Below are positions 47,688 to 53,991 of a stretch of DNA of 53,991 nucleotides, piece after piece (positions within the stretch are counted from its first letter, which is position 1; every line of letters starts with the position of its first letter). The position numbers were made by a program, and so were the translations under genes. Location of the stretch: NCBI GenBank assembly GCA_002773095.1, contig PFCG01000029.1, positions 1 to 53,991 of the forward strand. Reading direction: 5' to 3'. Below the pieces are notes generated by a model. It made no database searches, had not been told where the DNA came from, and worked only from the letters and a program-made list of their open reading frames with translations. This DNA comes from Candidatus Moranbacteria bacterium CG10_big_fil_rev_8_21_14_0_10_35_21 (lineage in GTDB: Bacteria > Patescibacteriota > Minisyncoccia > Moranbacterales > UBA2206).

Positions 47688-48936
47688 CTTTTTGATAATT
47701 ACTTAAGGCGGAAATAATCAAAAACAAACACAACACTACTGGAGAATAAATGGCTGTTTCCACCACAGAATGAATAGAAAAAATTATAATTCCCACCGCT
47801 CCAGCCATAAAAATCGGGTTATTTAAGCTTTTTTTCATAAAATCTCGTATAACTACCCATAAAAACAAAATCCAAATAAGAGCGTTTAATATCCCTGTTT
47901 CAGCGGCAATATCCAAGTAGGTGTTATGTGCATAAATAGGCTCTCTATAAGTGGCTAGAGGCTTAATGGCTAGGGCATAATTTCCTAACCCCACCCCTAA
48001 TAATGGATTATCTGCTATTATCTTTCCCGAATCCTCCCAAATAGACAACCTTCCTTTATTTGATCCTTCTTTTAAATCAAATGAGGATTGCAGTCTTTGA
48101 GAAATAGGACTCGGATAAAAAATAGCCAGCAAAAAACCTAAAATACTAACAGCTACTATTTTTTTTCCCGTCCACCCTAATTTTTTCCAAAGAAAAAATA
48201 AAAAAAAGATCAATCCACCAATCAATCCTAAATATCCACCCCGAGAAAAAGTTAAAATATCCGCTATTAAAATAACCCCCGCTAAAATAAACCAGAGCAT
48301 TTTTTTTCTTCTTTCAAAAAAACCAAGTCCAAGCGCTAAGGGAAATAATAATCCTAAAAAAAATGAAAGCATATGTGGATCTGGGAAAGAGGCGGTGGCT
48401 CTTAAGTAGGTTTCTCCAGAAATATTTACCAGCCAGCTGGGATTTTCCAAGACTGCTTGTGTTACGGATTTCCCTAAGAAGGGAGGCGCAATTTTTTCCG
48501 CCCAAAGAGTATATATTTTATCCTTTCCTAGATAAAATTGTCCTAAAAATTGAAAGACACCTAATAAAGCCACTAAGCCACCTCCAATAACTAAACTTTT
48601 TATTAGTTTTATTTGAACTTCATTCTTTTTTATTAAAGATGAAACGACTAAATAGATAGGGAAAATCGAAATAAGATAAACCATCTTCCTTACCGACCAG
48701 TCGTGATTTTGACTAACCAGAAAAGAAACTAAAGAAAGCAGTAAAAAGAATGAAAGAAAAAATAACTTTAAATTAACTGGTATTTCCATCTGTTTCTTTT
48801 TTAGACCTTGTGCCAACCAAAGAAAAAACACCAATATCACTAACACCCTAATAGAGGCCAAATCAACACCTGCCGTTGGATTAATAGCTAATTGAAAAGG
48901 GAGATAAACGGCTAAAAAGGCAATTATTTTTTCCAT
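47671..48936 (-). CDS. O-antigen ligase/polymerase family protein (first of two)
   Basis: 421 aa, about 11-12 transmembrane helices. The signature loop contains LGVGLGNYALAIKPL followed by EPIYAHNTYLDIAAETG, the GxGxxN and HNxxL pattern of WaaL/Wzy. It lies 1 base after the glycosyltransferase stop. Together with the flippase and two glycosyltransferases it makes a small exopolysaccharide or glycan-export module. The two ligase-like proteins differ enough that one may polymerise and the other transfer; that is inference. Confidence 0.85.
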   Translation of the reverse strand: MEKIIAFLAVYLPFQLAINPTAGVDLASIRVLVILVFFLWLAQGLKKKQMEIPVNLKLFFLSFFLLLSLVSFLVSQNHDWSVRKMVYLISIFPIYLVVSSLIKKNEVQIKLIKSLVIGGGLVALLGVFQFLGQFYLGKDKIYTLWAEKIAPPFLGKSVTQAVLENPSWLVNISGETYLRATASFPDPHMLSFFLGLLFPLALGLGFFERRKKMLWFILAGVILIADILTFSRGGYLGLIGGLIFFLFFLWKKLGWTGKKIVAVSILGFLLAIFYPSPISQRLQSSFDLKEGSNKGRLSIWEDSGKIIADNPLLGVGLGNYALAIKPLATYREPIYAHNTYLDIAAETGILNALIWILFLWVVIRDFMKKSLNNPIFMAGAVGIIIFSIHSVVETAIYSPVVLCLFLIISALSNYQKDEKIS

Positions 48937-48937
48937 A

Positions 48938-49723
48938 TTAATTAAATCTCTTTCTAAAAAAACTTACCCAAGTGGAAACATCTTTTCCAAAATGCTTTCT
49001 AAAATAATATTCTTGCGATTGATAATATTTTTCTTTTTTTTCCTTTTCGGTTTGGCTACTCACTCCACCCAAATGTTTAATTAAAATATTCGGATTCCAA
49101 ATTACGTCATAACCCATTTTTTTAGTCCTGCGAGCTAAATCAACATCTTCAAAATACATAAAGAAATTTTCATCAAATCCTCCTAGCTTATGAAAGAGTT
49201 CTTTTTTTATCGCCAAACCTCCTCCACTAACCCAGCCCACTTTTTTTGTCTTATTTTTTGCCTCTCCACTTCTAAAAAAAGGGGGGAGCTTATTTAATAA
49301 AAGATTAACCGGGTTGATACTTTCCCCAAAGCTCCATTTTTGCAAAATACCTTCTTTATCCACTAATTTCACTCCTACAATTCCGCTTTTGTTCTGATTA
49401 AGACAGTTTTCTATTTCCTCTAGCTTTCCCTCTAGTATTTCCGCATCCGGATTAATAAAAAATAGAATCTCTCCTTTTGCCAGCCCTGATCCTTTGTTAC
49501 CAGCTCGACTAAACCCAATATTAGTTGGCATTGTTATCACTGATACTTGAGGAAATTTTTGGGCAAAATCTTTTAGTTTTTCTTGACTATCATTATTAAT
49601 AACCAAAATTTCCTTTTTTTGAGTGTCTTTTAAAAAACGTTGAATAGAAACCACACAATTTTCTAGACATTGCTCACTTTTATAATTAACAACTATAAAT
49701 GAAATTTTAGATAGTTCTCCCAT
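48938..49723 (-). CDS. Family 2 glycosyltransferase
   Basis: 261 aa, cytoplasmic, GT-A fold. ISFIVVNYKSEQCLENCV starts the nucleotide-sugar-binding fold and FFINPDAEIL holds the DxD-like Asp. GWVSGGGLAIKKELF and FMYFEDVDLARR are the acceptor and catalytic-acid segments of rhamnosyltransferase-like GT2 enzymes. It is 6 bases downstream of another GT2 gene of similar type and just upstream of the ligase-like pair. Donor and acceptor sugars cannot be read from the sequence. Confidence 0.88.
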   Translation of the reverse strand: MGELSKISFIVVNYKSEQCLENCVVSIQRFLKDTQKKEILVINNDSQEKLKDFAQKFPQVSVITMPTNIGFSRAGNKGSGLAKGEILFFINPDAEILEGKLEEIENCLNQNKSGIVGVKLVDKEGILQKWSFGESINPVNLLLNKLPPFFRSGEAKNKTKKVGWVSGGGLAIKKELFHKLGGFDENFFMYFEDVDLARRTKKMGYDVIWNPNILIKHLGGVSSQTEKEKKEKYYQSQEYYFRKHFGKDVSTWVSFFRKRFN

Positions 49724-49729
49724 AAAGTT

Positions 49730-50629
49730 CTAGAAACCGGCTTTTTTAAAATCGTCAAAAGCTCGTTTAATAATTTCTGCATTATACTTGTCCCCAAAAA
49801 GTAAATCTACTTTATTTTTTGTTTTTCGCAGAAATAACCAAAACTTAATCCACAACCTCCATCGGAAGGGAGTATTTTTTTTGAAGAAAACTAGTCCAGA
49901 AATAACTAGCCAATATATTTTTCGCTTATTTTGTTTTCGGCTTTGTTCTGAATGGTAGACCCAGCTATCGGAAACTACTACATTTTTGAAGCCCTCTTTT
50001 TTGGCTCTTAAGCTAAAATCGGCGTCCTCCCAATAAAGAAAAAAGTCTTCATCAAAAAGCCCTATTTTTTTGAAAACTTCTTTTTTTATTAGCATAGCGC
50101 ACCCGGAAATAAAACCTGACTCGTAATAATCCTGCACTTTTATGGACTGACTATGCTTATTTTTCATCCGACTCCATTTGATTGATCCTCCGGAAAACCA
50201 AACTTCTTTAGTTTGTGTCTCAAAAATAACTGGACTGGTAATGCCTATTTTTTCATCTTTTCTAAAAACTTTCACCAAATGACCCAGAAATTCTGTGTCC
50301 ACCTCGGTGTCATTGTTTAAGATAAAAACGTATTCGGCCATTCTTTCTAAAGAAAATTTTATTCCGATGTTTATTCCAGAAGAAAAACCAAGGTTTTCTT
50401 CATTTTTAATAAAACTAGCTTTGGAAAAATTAATTTTAGCCACTTCAAAGGATCCGTCTGTTGAATTATTGTCCACTAAAACCACCTCAAAATTAGGATA
50501 ATTAATCTTAAAAACGCTAGCTAGGCATTTTTTAATAACCTCCTTGCCATTATAGTTCAAGATTACAATAAAAACCTTAGGGAAGTTCTTCCCGCCAAAG
50601 GCGGGCGAGCTCGCCGGTAAATAATTCAT
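49730..50629 (-). CDS. Family 2 glycosyltransferase with palindrome-encoded N-terminus
   Basis: 299 aa. KVFIVILNYNGKEVIKKCL, VLVDNNSTDGS, FILNNDTEVD (DxD), SGCAMLIKKEVF and FLYWEDADFSLR are the usual GT2 landmarks. The first 16 or so residues (MNYLPASSPAFGGKNFP) are unlike the family, which normally begins close to KVFIVILNYNG. They are encoded by two palindromes (50591-50605 and 50604-50615), so the start may have been extended by an inserted repeat. It follows the flippase gene by 40 bases. Confidence 0.88.
   Translation of the reverse strand: MNYLPASSPAFGGKNFPKVFIVILNYNGKEVIKKCLASVFKINYPNFEVVLVDNNSTDGSFEVAKINFSKASFIKNEENLGFSSGINIGIKFSLERMAEYVFILNNDTEVDTEFLGHLVKVFRKDEKIGITSPVIFETQTKEVWFSGGSIKWSRMKNKHSQSIKVQDYYESGFISGCAMLIKKEVFKKIGLFDEDFFLYWEDADFSLRAKKEGFKNVVVSDSWVYHSEQSRKQNKRKIYWLVISGLVFFKKNTPFRWRLWIKFWLFLRKTKNKVDLLFGDKYNAEIIKRAFDDFKKAGF
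50591..50615. repeat. Palindromes at the start of a glycosyltransferase gene
   Basis: CCCGCC/GGCGGG (50591-50605) and the overlapping perfect 12-base palindrome GGCGAGCTCGCC (50604-50615). They are in frame with the coding sequence, which reads SSPAFGGK across them. Confidence 0.6.
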
Positions 50630-50669
50630 AGATTATTATACTAATAAAGTTTAGGATATACCTTTTAAT

Positions 50670-52112
50670 TTAAGGTATTTCTTCATATTCTTCTACGCCT
50701 TTACGGCTTATTAAACTAAGTAACTCCGAAGTTTTAACTGCCTTAAAAATCCAAAGAAAAATGAAATAAATAAGTGCTCCACCTAAAGTCAACATAAAAA
50801 AATTAAATTCTTTGAAAACGAAGAGAAAACTCGCCATAATAAGCCCGGATAGCAGAATGCTTGAAAATTTTTCTGCCCTTGGAACATAATCAATTTTTCT
50901 AAACACCATCAGCGCTGTTAGAAAAACAACCACCATCTCAGTTATCACTGAAATATAAGCTGAGCCAAAATAAGAAAAACGAGGGATAAATATAAGATTG
51001 CCAACCACATTAATTATGGCAACTACAGCCAGAATTTTGACTAATTTTTTTTGCAGGTTTCCTGCGATTAGAATATTATTAAAAAAATGTCCAAAGAATA
51101 TAAGTCCCAAAGCAAAAACCAATATTCTTAAAACTGGAGCCGACTGAGCAAATTCTCCGCCACCAATAATATTAATTATTTCTTCAGAAAGAAACAAAAC
51201 ACCAACAATTAGTGGCACCACCATAACTATAAAAAACTTAAAAGTTTTATTGGAGATATTTTTGAATTCCGCCTTATTAATAAATATGTTTTTGGACATG
51301 ATCGGAAAAACTAAACCCACCACCATTGCAGGGAAGAAAGTTATATTTTCCAAAACCTTATAGGCCGCGTTATAAATACCGACCTCCGCACTGCCTTTCA
51401 TAATGGAAAGAAGGATGGTGTCCATTTTAAAATAAATAAAGATTATTATCGAAGATATTCCCATAGGCAGAGATTCTTTAAGAAAACTTTTCCACTGCTT
51501 CAAATCTACCTTAAAGACAAATCGAACATATTTTTTAGCTAATAAAAAAACAATGGTAAAGCTAACTACCATATTTAAAAGTAGCGCAGATACTACCCAA
51601 TTAAAACCTAATCCCTTTCTGACTGCTAAAATAACTACTCCAACCTGAATAATTTTACCCACTAATTCCGCTATAGCTACCCGATCCATTATTAGCCTTT
51701 TTTGAAAAATTCCATTTAAAACCTGATAGCCTGAAGAAAAGATAAAAGAAGCGGCTACTATGATTATGCCTTTTTTTACTTCTTCTGGATAAGGAAAGGC
51801 CCAGACTACTATTGGAGAAATAATAAAAACAGCTATCGCTGTTATAATTCTTAAGGAAAAAATATTGCTGATAATTTTCTCTTCATCTGCTCCTGCTCTA
51901 GAAATTTCTCTAGTGGCTATTGGATATAAACCAAGATCAGCTAGAGCGGCAAAAAAAGACAAAAAAGCTAACACAATCGCATATTCTCCAAACCCCTCTG
52001 TGCCCAAATAGCGGGTTATAAATCCAATCGCTACCAAAGCCAAGATAGTAGATAAAATTTTGGAAATACTACTTACAAAAACATTGTAAGCAATTCTTCT
52101 GGCCACTGCCAT
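50670..52112 (-). CDS. Wzx-type polysaccharide flippase (MATE/MVF-like superfamily)
   Basis: 480 aa with about 13-14 transmembrane helices. The N-terminus (ISKILSTILALVAIGFITRYLGTEGFGEYAIVLAF) and the ADLGLYPIATREISR segment are characteristic of the polysaccharide-biosynthesis/RfbX family. Such proteins flip undecaprenyl-linked oligosaccharides across the membrane. It lies 9 bases after khpB and before two glycosyltransferases and two ligase/polymerase proteins, a complete if minimal Wzx/Wzy-type set. The usual initiating phosphoglycosyltransferase is not in the window. Confidence 0.88.
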   Translation of the reverse strand: MAVARRIAYNVFVSSISKILSTILALVAIGFITRYLGTEGFGEYAIVLAFLSFFAALADLGLYPIATREISRAGADEEKIISNIFSLRIITAIAVFIISPIVVWAFPYPEEVKKGIIIVAASFIFSSGYQVLNGIFQKRLIMDRVAIAELVGKIIQVGVVILAVRKGLGFNWVVSALLLNMVVSFTIVFLLAKKYVRFVFKVDLKQWKSFLKESLPMGISSIIIFIYFKMDTILLSIMKGSAEVGIYNAAYKVLENITFFPAMVVGLVFPIMSKNIFINKAEFKNISNKTFKFFIVMVVPLIVGVLFLSEEIINIIGGGEFAQSAPVLRILVFALGLIFFGHFFNNILIAGNLQKKLVKILAVVAIINVVGNLIFIPRFSYFGSAYISVITEMVVVFLTALMVFRKIDYVPRAEKFSSILLSGLIMASFLFVFKEFNFFMLTLGGALIYFIFLWIFKAVKTSELLSLISRKGVEEYEEIP

Positions 52113-52121
52113 AATAATGTT

Positions 52122-52601
52122 TTAAATTAAACTAGCTGGTTTTATGATAACCCTTCGCTCTTCTCCTTCTCCAACACTTTCCGTTTTTACATTTTCATTT
52201 TCCAAAATCTCTAGATGAACAATTCTTCTTTCATAAGAAGACATTGGTCGAAGCGCTATAGACTTATCTTCTCGTATAGCTTGTTCCGCTGCTTCATGAG
52301 CCAAGGAAACAATAGATTTATTTTTTTCTTCTCGATATGAATTAACATCCACAATAAAGTTCATTTTTTCTTCTATTTTTTTTCTCACCAAAAGACGAGC
52401 CAAGTGTTGCAAAGACTGAAGATTCGTTCCGTATTGTCCAATTAAAAAACTAGAGTCCCTTGTTTGAATATTAAAAATCAAACTTTCATTTTCAGTAGTT
52501 TCTTTTTTTTCTATTTCACCCTCAAATCCCATTTTGGCTAAAAATTCTCTTATAACTTCTATGGCAATTTGTTCATTCTTTTCTCTATCTTGATTTTCCA
52601 T
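52122..52601 (-). CDS. khpB: KhpB/Jag RNA-binding protein (KH-R3H)
   Basis: 159 aa. An N-terminal helix with acidic residues (IEVIREFLAKMGFEGEIEKKE) leads to a KH-like domain (FLIGQYGTNLQSLQHLARLL) and an R3H domain near the C-terminus (AEQAIREDKSIALRPMSSYERRIVH with the R..H pair). Jag/KhpB binds RNA and influences cell-wall elongation in Gram-positives; the gene usually follows yidC as here (11 bases). No N-terminal Jag-N extension is present, so it is a short form. Confidence 0.9.
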   Translation of the reverse strand: MENQDREKNEQIAIEVIREFLAKMGFEGEIEKKETTENESLIFNIQTRDSSFLIGQYGTNLQSLQHLARLLVRKKIEEKMNFIVDVNSYREEKNKSIVSLAHEAAEQAIREDKSIALRPMSSYERRIVHLEILENENVKTESVGEGEERRVIIKPASLI

Positions 52602-52612
52602 TCTTATTTAAA

Positions 52613-53389
52613 TTAATAGTTATCTTTTTTAGCCAGTTTCTTTTCTTTCTTTTCTAATTGATATTGTTGCACTATCATAAAACCTGTTGAAACTAACCAG
52701 TAAAGCGATAGGCCAGCTGGAAATTTAAAACCGATAAATAAAGTTAGTAGAGGACCAAGATAAAGCATTTGCTGTGTCATCATTTGGGAAAAATCTCCGC
52801 CTTTAGCATTTTTTTGTGCTTTGGGCTGCTTAGCCATAAGCATCTTGGTTTGAAAATACTGAGAACCAGCGGCTAGCAAAATTAAGATTAGATGAGGAAT
52901 ATTCCCAATGGTTAAGTGGCTCAAGCTCAAGGTAGCCGAAAGGTCTATAATGCCTAAAAAGGAGTGATTAATTTGTCCTGGATTAGATATGAAAGAATAC
53001 AAATTATTAGCCTCTACTATTAACCCTGATTGAGAGATATTAAAAAGTATTCTATAAATAGCAATTAAAAAAATCAACTGAACAATCATAGGTAAACAGC
53101 CAGAAAGAGGGTTGGTTTTTTTTTCTTTATACAACTCCAACATAGCCCGACTCTGTTTTTCCTTATCGTTTTTATGTTTCTCTTGAATTTCCTTTATTCG
53201 CGGTTGCAATTCTTGCATTTTTTTCTGCGATTCTATCTGCTTACGACTAAGAGGAATGAGTATAATTTTAATAATAATGGTGACAATTATAATCGCTATC
53301 CCAAAGTCAGCTAGCGGAAAAACATTATATACAAAGATAAGCAGATTGTAGAGAGGCCTATAGACAAGTTCGTTAAATACAAAAGACAT
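52613..53389 (-). CDS. yidC: Membrane protein insertase YidC/Oxa1
   Basis: 258 aa, the short Gram-positive-like form without the large periplasmic domain. Transmembrane helices are visible from about residue 26 (ADFGIAIIIVTIIIKIILIPL), and a cytoplasmic loop (KQIESQKKMQELQPRIKEIQEKHKNDKE) is typical of the Oxa1/YidC coiled region. The later segments include GCLPMIVQLIFLIAIYRIL, and the tail is Lys-rich (LEKKEKKLAKKDNY). It inserts proteins such as pilins and small anchors, of which this window has several. It follows rnpA by 7 bases. Confidence 0.94.
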   Translation of the reverse strand: MSFVFNELVYRPLYNLLIFVYNVFPLADFGIAIIIVTIIIKIILIPLSRKQIESQKKMQELQPRIKEIQEKHKNDKEKQSRAMLELYKEKKTNPLSGCLPMIVQLIFLIAIYRILFNISQSGLIVEANNLYSFISNPGQINHSFLGIIDLSATLSLSHLTIGNIPHLILILLAAGSQYFQTKMLMAKQPKAQKNAKGGDFSQMMTQQMLYLGPLLTLFIGFKFPAGLSLYWLVSTGFMIVQQYQLEKKEKKLAKKDNY

Positions 53390-53396
53390 TTTTTAA

Positions 53397-53690
53397 TTAT
53401 TTTAATTTTTTAATTAGTTCTTTAATTTCTTTTTCTAGTTTAGAAAATATTACTTGGTCCGCTGGTTTTTTGTTTATACAAGCGATGATTTCTATTTTTT
53501 TATTTTCTCCTTTCATCGCTTTTCTAATGATTTCTCTCAGTTGCCTTTTCATCTTATTTCTCTCTACCGCTTTTTTGGAAAATTTAGTGCCCACTGAGAC
53601 TTTAAATCCTTTTTTTTCTGAAAATAAATCAACCAAAAAGAAACCTCCTGATACCAGATACTTTTTTTTCTTTTTTTTGGTTACCTCCAT
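53397..53690 (-). CDS. rnpA: Ribonuclease P protein component
   Basis: 97 aa, somewhat shorter than E. coli (119). The RNR motif region reads KFSKKAVERNKMKRQLREI, and FKVSVGTKFSKKAV precedes it, as expected of RnpA. The RNA partner gene is not in this window. The start codon lies one base from the rpmH stop, the conserved rpmH-rnpA arrangement. Confidence 0.92.
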   Translation of the reverse strand: MEVTKKKKKKYLVSGGFFLVDLFSEKKGFKVSVGTKFSKKAVERNKMKRQLREIIRKAMKGENKKIEIIACINKKPADQVIFSKLEKEIKELIKKLK

Positions 53691-53691
53691 T

Positions 53692-53829
53692 TTAAACCTT
53701 AGTTAACTTTTTTCTTCCCTTCTTTATCCTTCTTTTTAAAACCTTCTTTCCATTGGTTGTGCTGTTTCTTTTTCTAAAGCCATGCTTTCTTTTTCTTTTT
53801 AGTTTTTTGGGCTTATACGTTTGACTCAT
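53692..53829 (-). CDS. rpmH: 50S ribosomal protein L34
   Basis: 45 aa read directly on the minus strand (ATG is the complement of 53827-53829): it opens [20 protein letters not shown] and ends [10 protein letters not shown]. The pattern of basic residues and the HGFRKR and NGKKVLKRR motifs identify L34. It is too short for most ORF listings. Gene order rpmH-rnpA-yidC-khpB is the classic origin-proximal cluster; the expected dnaA partner lies beyond the window, if it is present. Confidence 0.93.
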   Translation of the reverse strand: MSQTYKPKKLKRKRKHGFRKRNSTTNGKKVLKRRIKKGRKKLTKV

Positions 53830-53844
53830 ATCTTTACTTAATTT

Positions 53845-53865
53845 CCCTTGACTAAGGGATTTTTT
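53845..53865. terminator. Hairpin upstream of rpmH
   Basis: CCCTT (53845-53849) and AAGGG (53854-53858), then six Ts on the plus strand. In the plus direction this resembles a short terminator; in the rpmH mRNA it is a leader hairpin about 15 bases before the start codon. Confidence 0.4.
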
Positions 53866-53885
53866 AATATTTATTACTGTCTAGA

Positions 53886-53914
53886 AGTTTATCAACTAAC
53901 TCCCTTTTAGTCAA
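53886..53914 (-). promoter_or_regulatory. Promoter of the rpmH-rnpA-yidC operon
   Basis: On the minus strand TTGACT (complement of 53909-53914), a 17-base spacer and TAAACT (complement of 53886-53891). Start near 53879, about 50 bases before the rpmH ATG. Confidence 0.7.
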
Positions 53915-53991
53915 TAAACTAGCTTAACTTCTCGACGATGTCCATAGAAAGGGCACTCGGTAAAAATTTCATCAATAGCTTTCATTATCAG
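53911..53991 (-). pseudogene. Fragment of an IS3-family transposase (OrfB)
   Basis: The minus-strand frame open at the window edge reads LIMKAIDEIFTECPFYGHRR followed by four residues and a stop. IDEIFTECPFYGHRR matches the conserved segment of IS3-type OrfB before the DDE domain (typically DEIYTEHPFYGYRR). The stop cuts off the rest, so this is a remnant or a frame-shifted copy. It overlaps the rpmH promoter. Confidence 0.5.

Noticed and set aside
1-53991. Alternative genetic code (UGA as glycine), as in some candidate-phylum bacteria
   Set aside because: TGA ends several complete genes at the expected place (FIST protein, ksgA) and no in-frame TGA interrupts a conserved protein.

Overview
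The window looks like chromosomal DNA of a Patescibacteria (candidate phyla radiation) bacterium, probably of the Parcubacteria/Paceibacteria side. This is inferred from AT-rich sequence with short intergenic gaps, the PrgI / split VirB4 / two-helix pilin type IV secretion cluster, the AHQ(F)RTPLSAIKW-type kinase, a guanylate kinase with an altered P-loop, and the scarcity of Shine-Dalgarno sequences. TGA is used as a normal stop (FIST gene, ksgA), so a UGA=Gly code is not in use. No rRNA, CRISPR array or prophage is visible.

Layout. 0-4.1 kb: an orphan small ORF behind a consensus promoter, then a leftward operon (metallo-beta-lactamase-fold hydrolase, one-helix protein, gyrA). 4.1-7.8 kb: a signalling operon (FIST sensor, PAS-histidine kinase, double-receiver regulator). 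7.8-14 kb: ribosomal S1 protein with a structured leader, then gmk-tilS-ftsH and a membrane protein. 14-20 kb: tRNA-Val(GAC), a CAU tRNA, a Xer recombinase, a LysM-CHAP wall hydrolase, a UvrD/PcrA helicase, rpsO and a NYN nuclease. 20-27.3 kb: pnp, a membrane-anchored protein, a 655-base gap holding a probable structured ncRNA, yraN, a TraR/DksA-type protein, lspA and comM. 27.4-33.7 kb: a segment with visibly different codon use (many CCG prolines), with an RlpA-like wall protein, a GIY-YIG nuclease inside perfect 27-bp inverted repeats, ksgA, an unlisted leftward operon of tiny membrane/lipoproteins, two lycopene-cyclase-domain proteins, a UbiA-family prenyltransferase and a secreted calcium-repeat protein. 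33.7-46.3 kb: the type IV secretion/pilus cluster. 46.5-53.9 kb: one long leftward run, rpmH-rnpA-yidC-khpB followed by a flippase, two glycosyltransferases and two O-antigen-ligase-type proteins. The extreme right edge carries a scrap of an IS3-type transposase.

The most unusual theme is palindromic DNA at several scales. (i) The GIY-YIG gene sits in a 348-bp unit whose ends are hairpin-forming inverted repeats; an 89-bp gene-less relative lies between rpsO and the NYN gene. (ii) Short palindromes are spliced in frame into ksgA, pnp, gmk, lspA and a glycosyltransferase, adding residues to otherwise conserved proteins. (iii) Two diverged copies of a roughly 180-bp multi-hairpin element (9.3 and 46.3 kb) show compensatory changes, and one copy has a smaller palindrome nested in its loop. 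Other points of interest are the candidate ncRNA at 24.1-24.55 kb, a pilin fused to an M15-like domain, promoters placed so that mRNAs would be leaderless, and two wall-protein genes without an ATG start.
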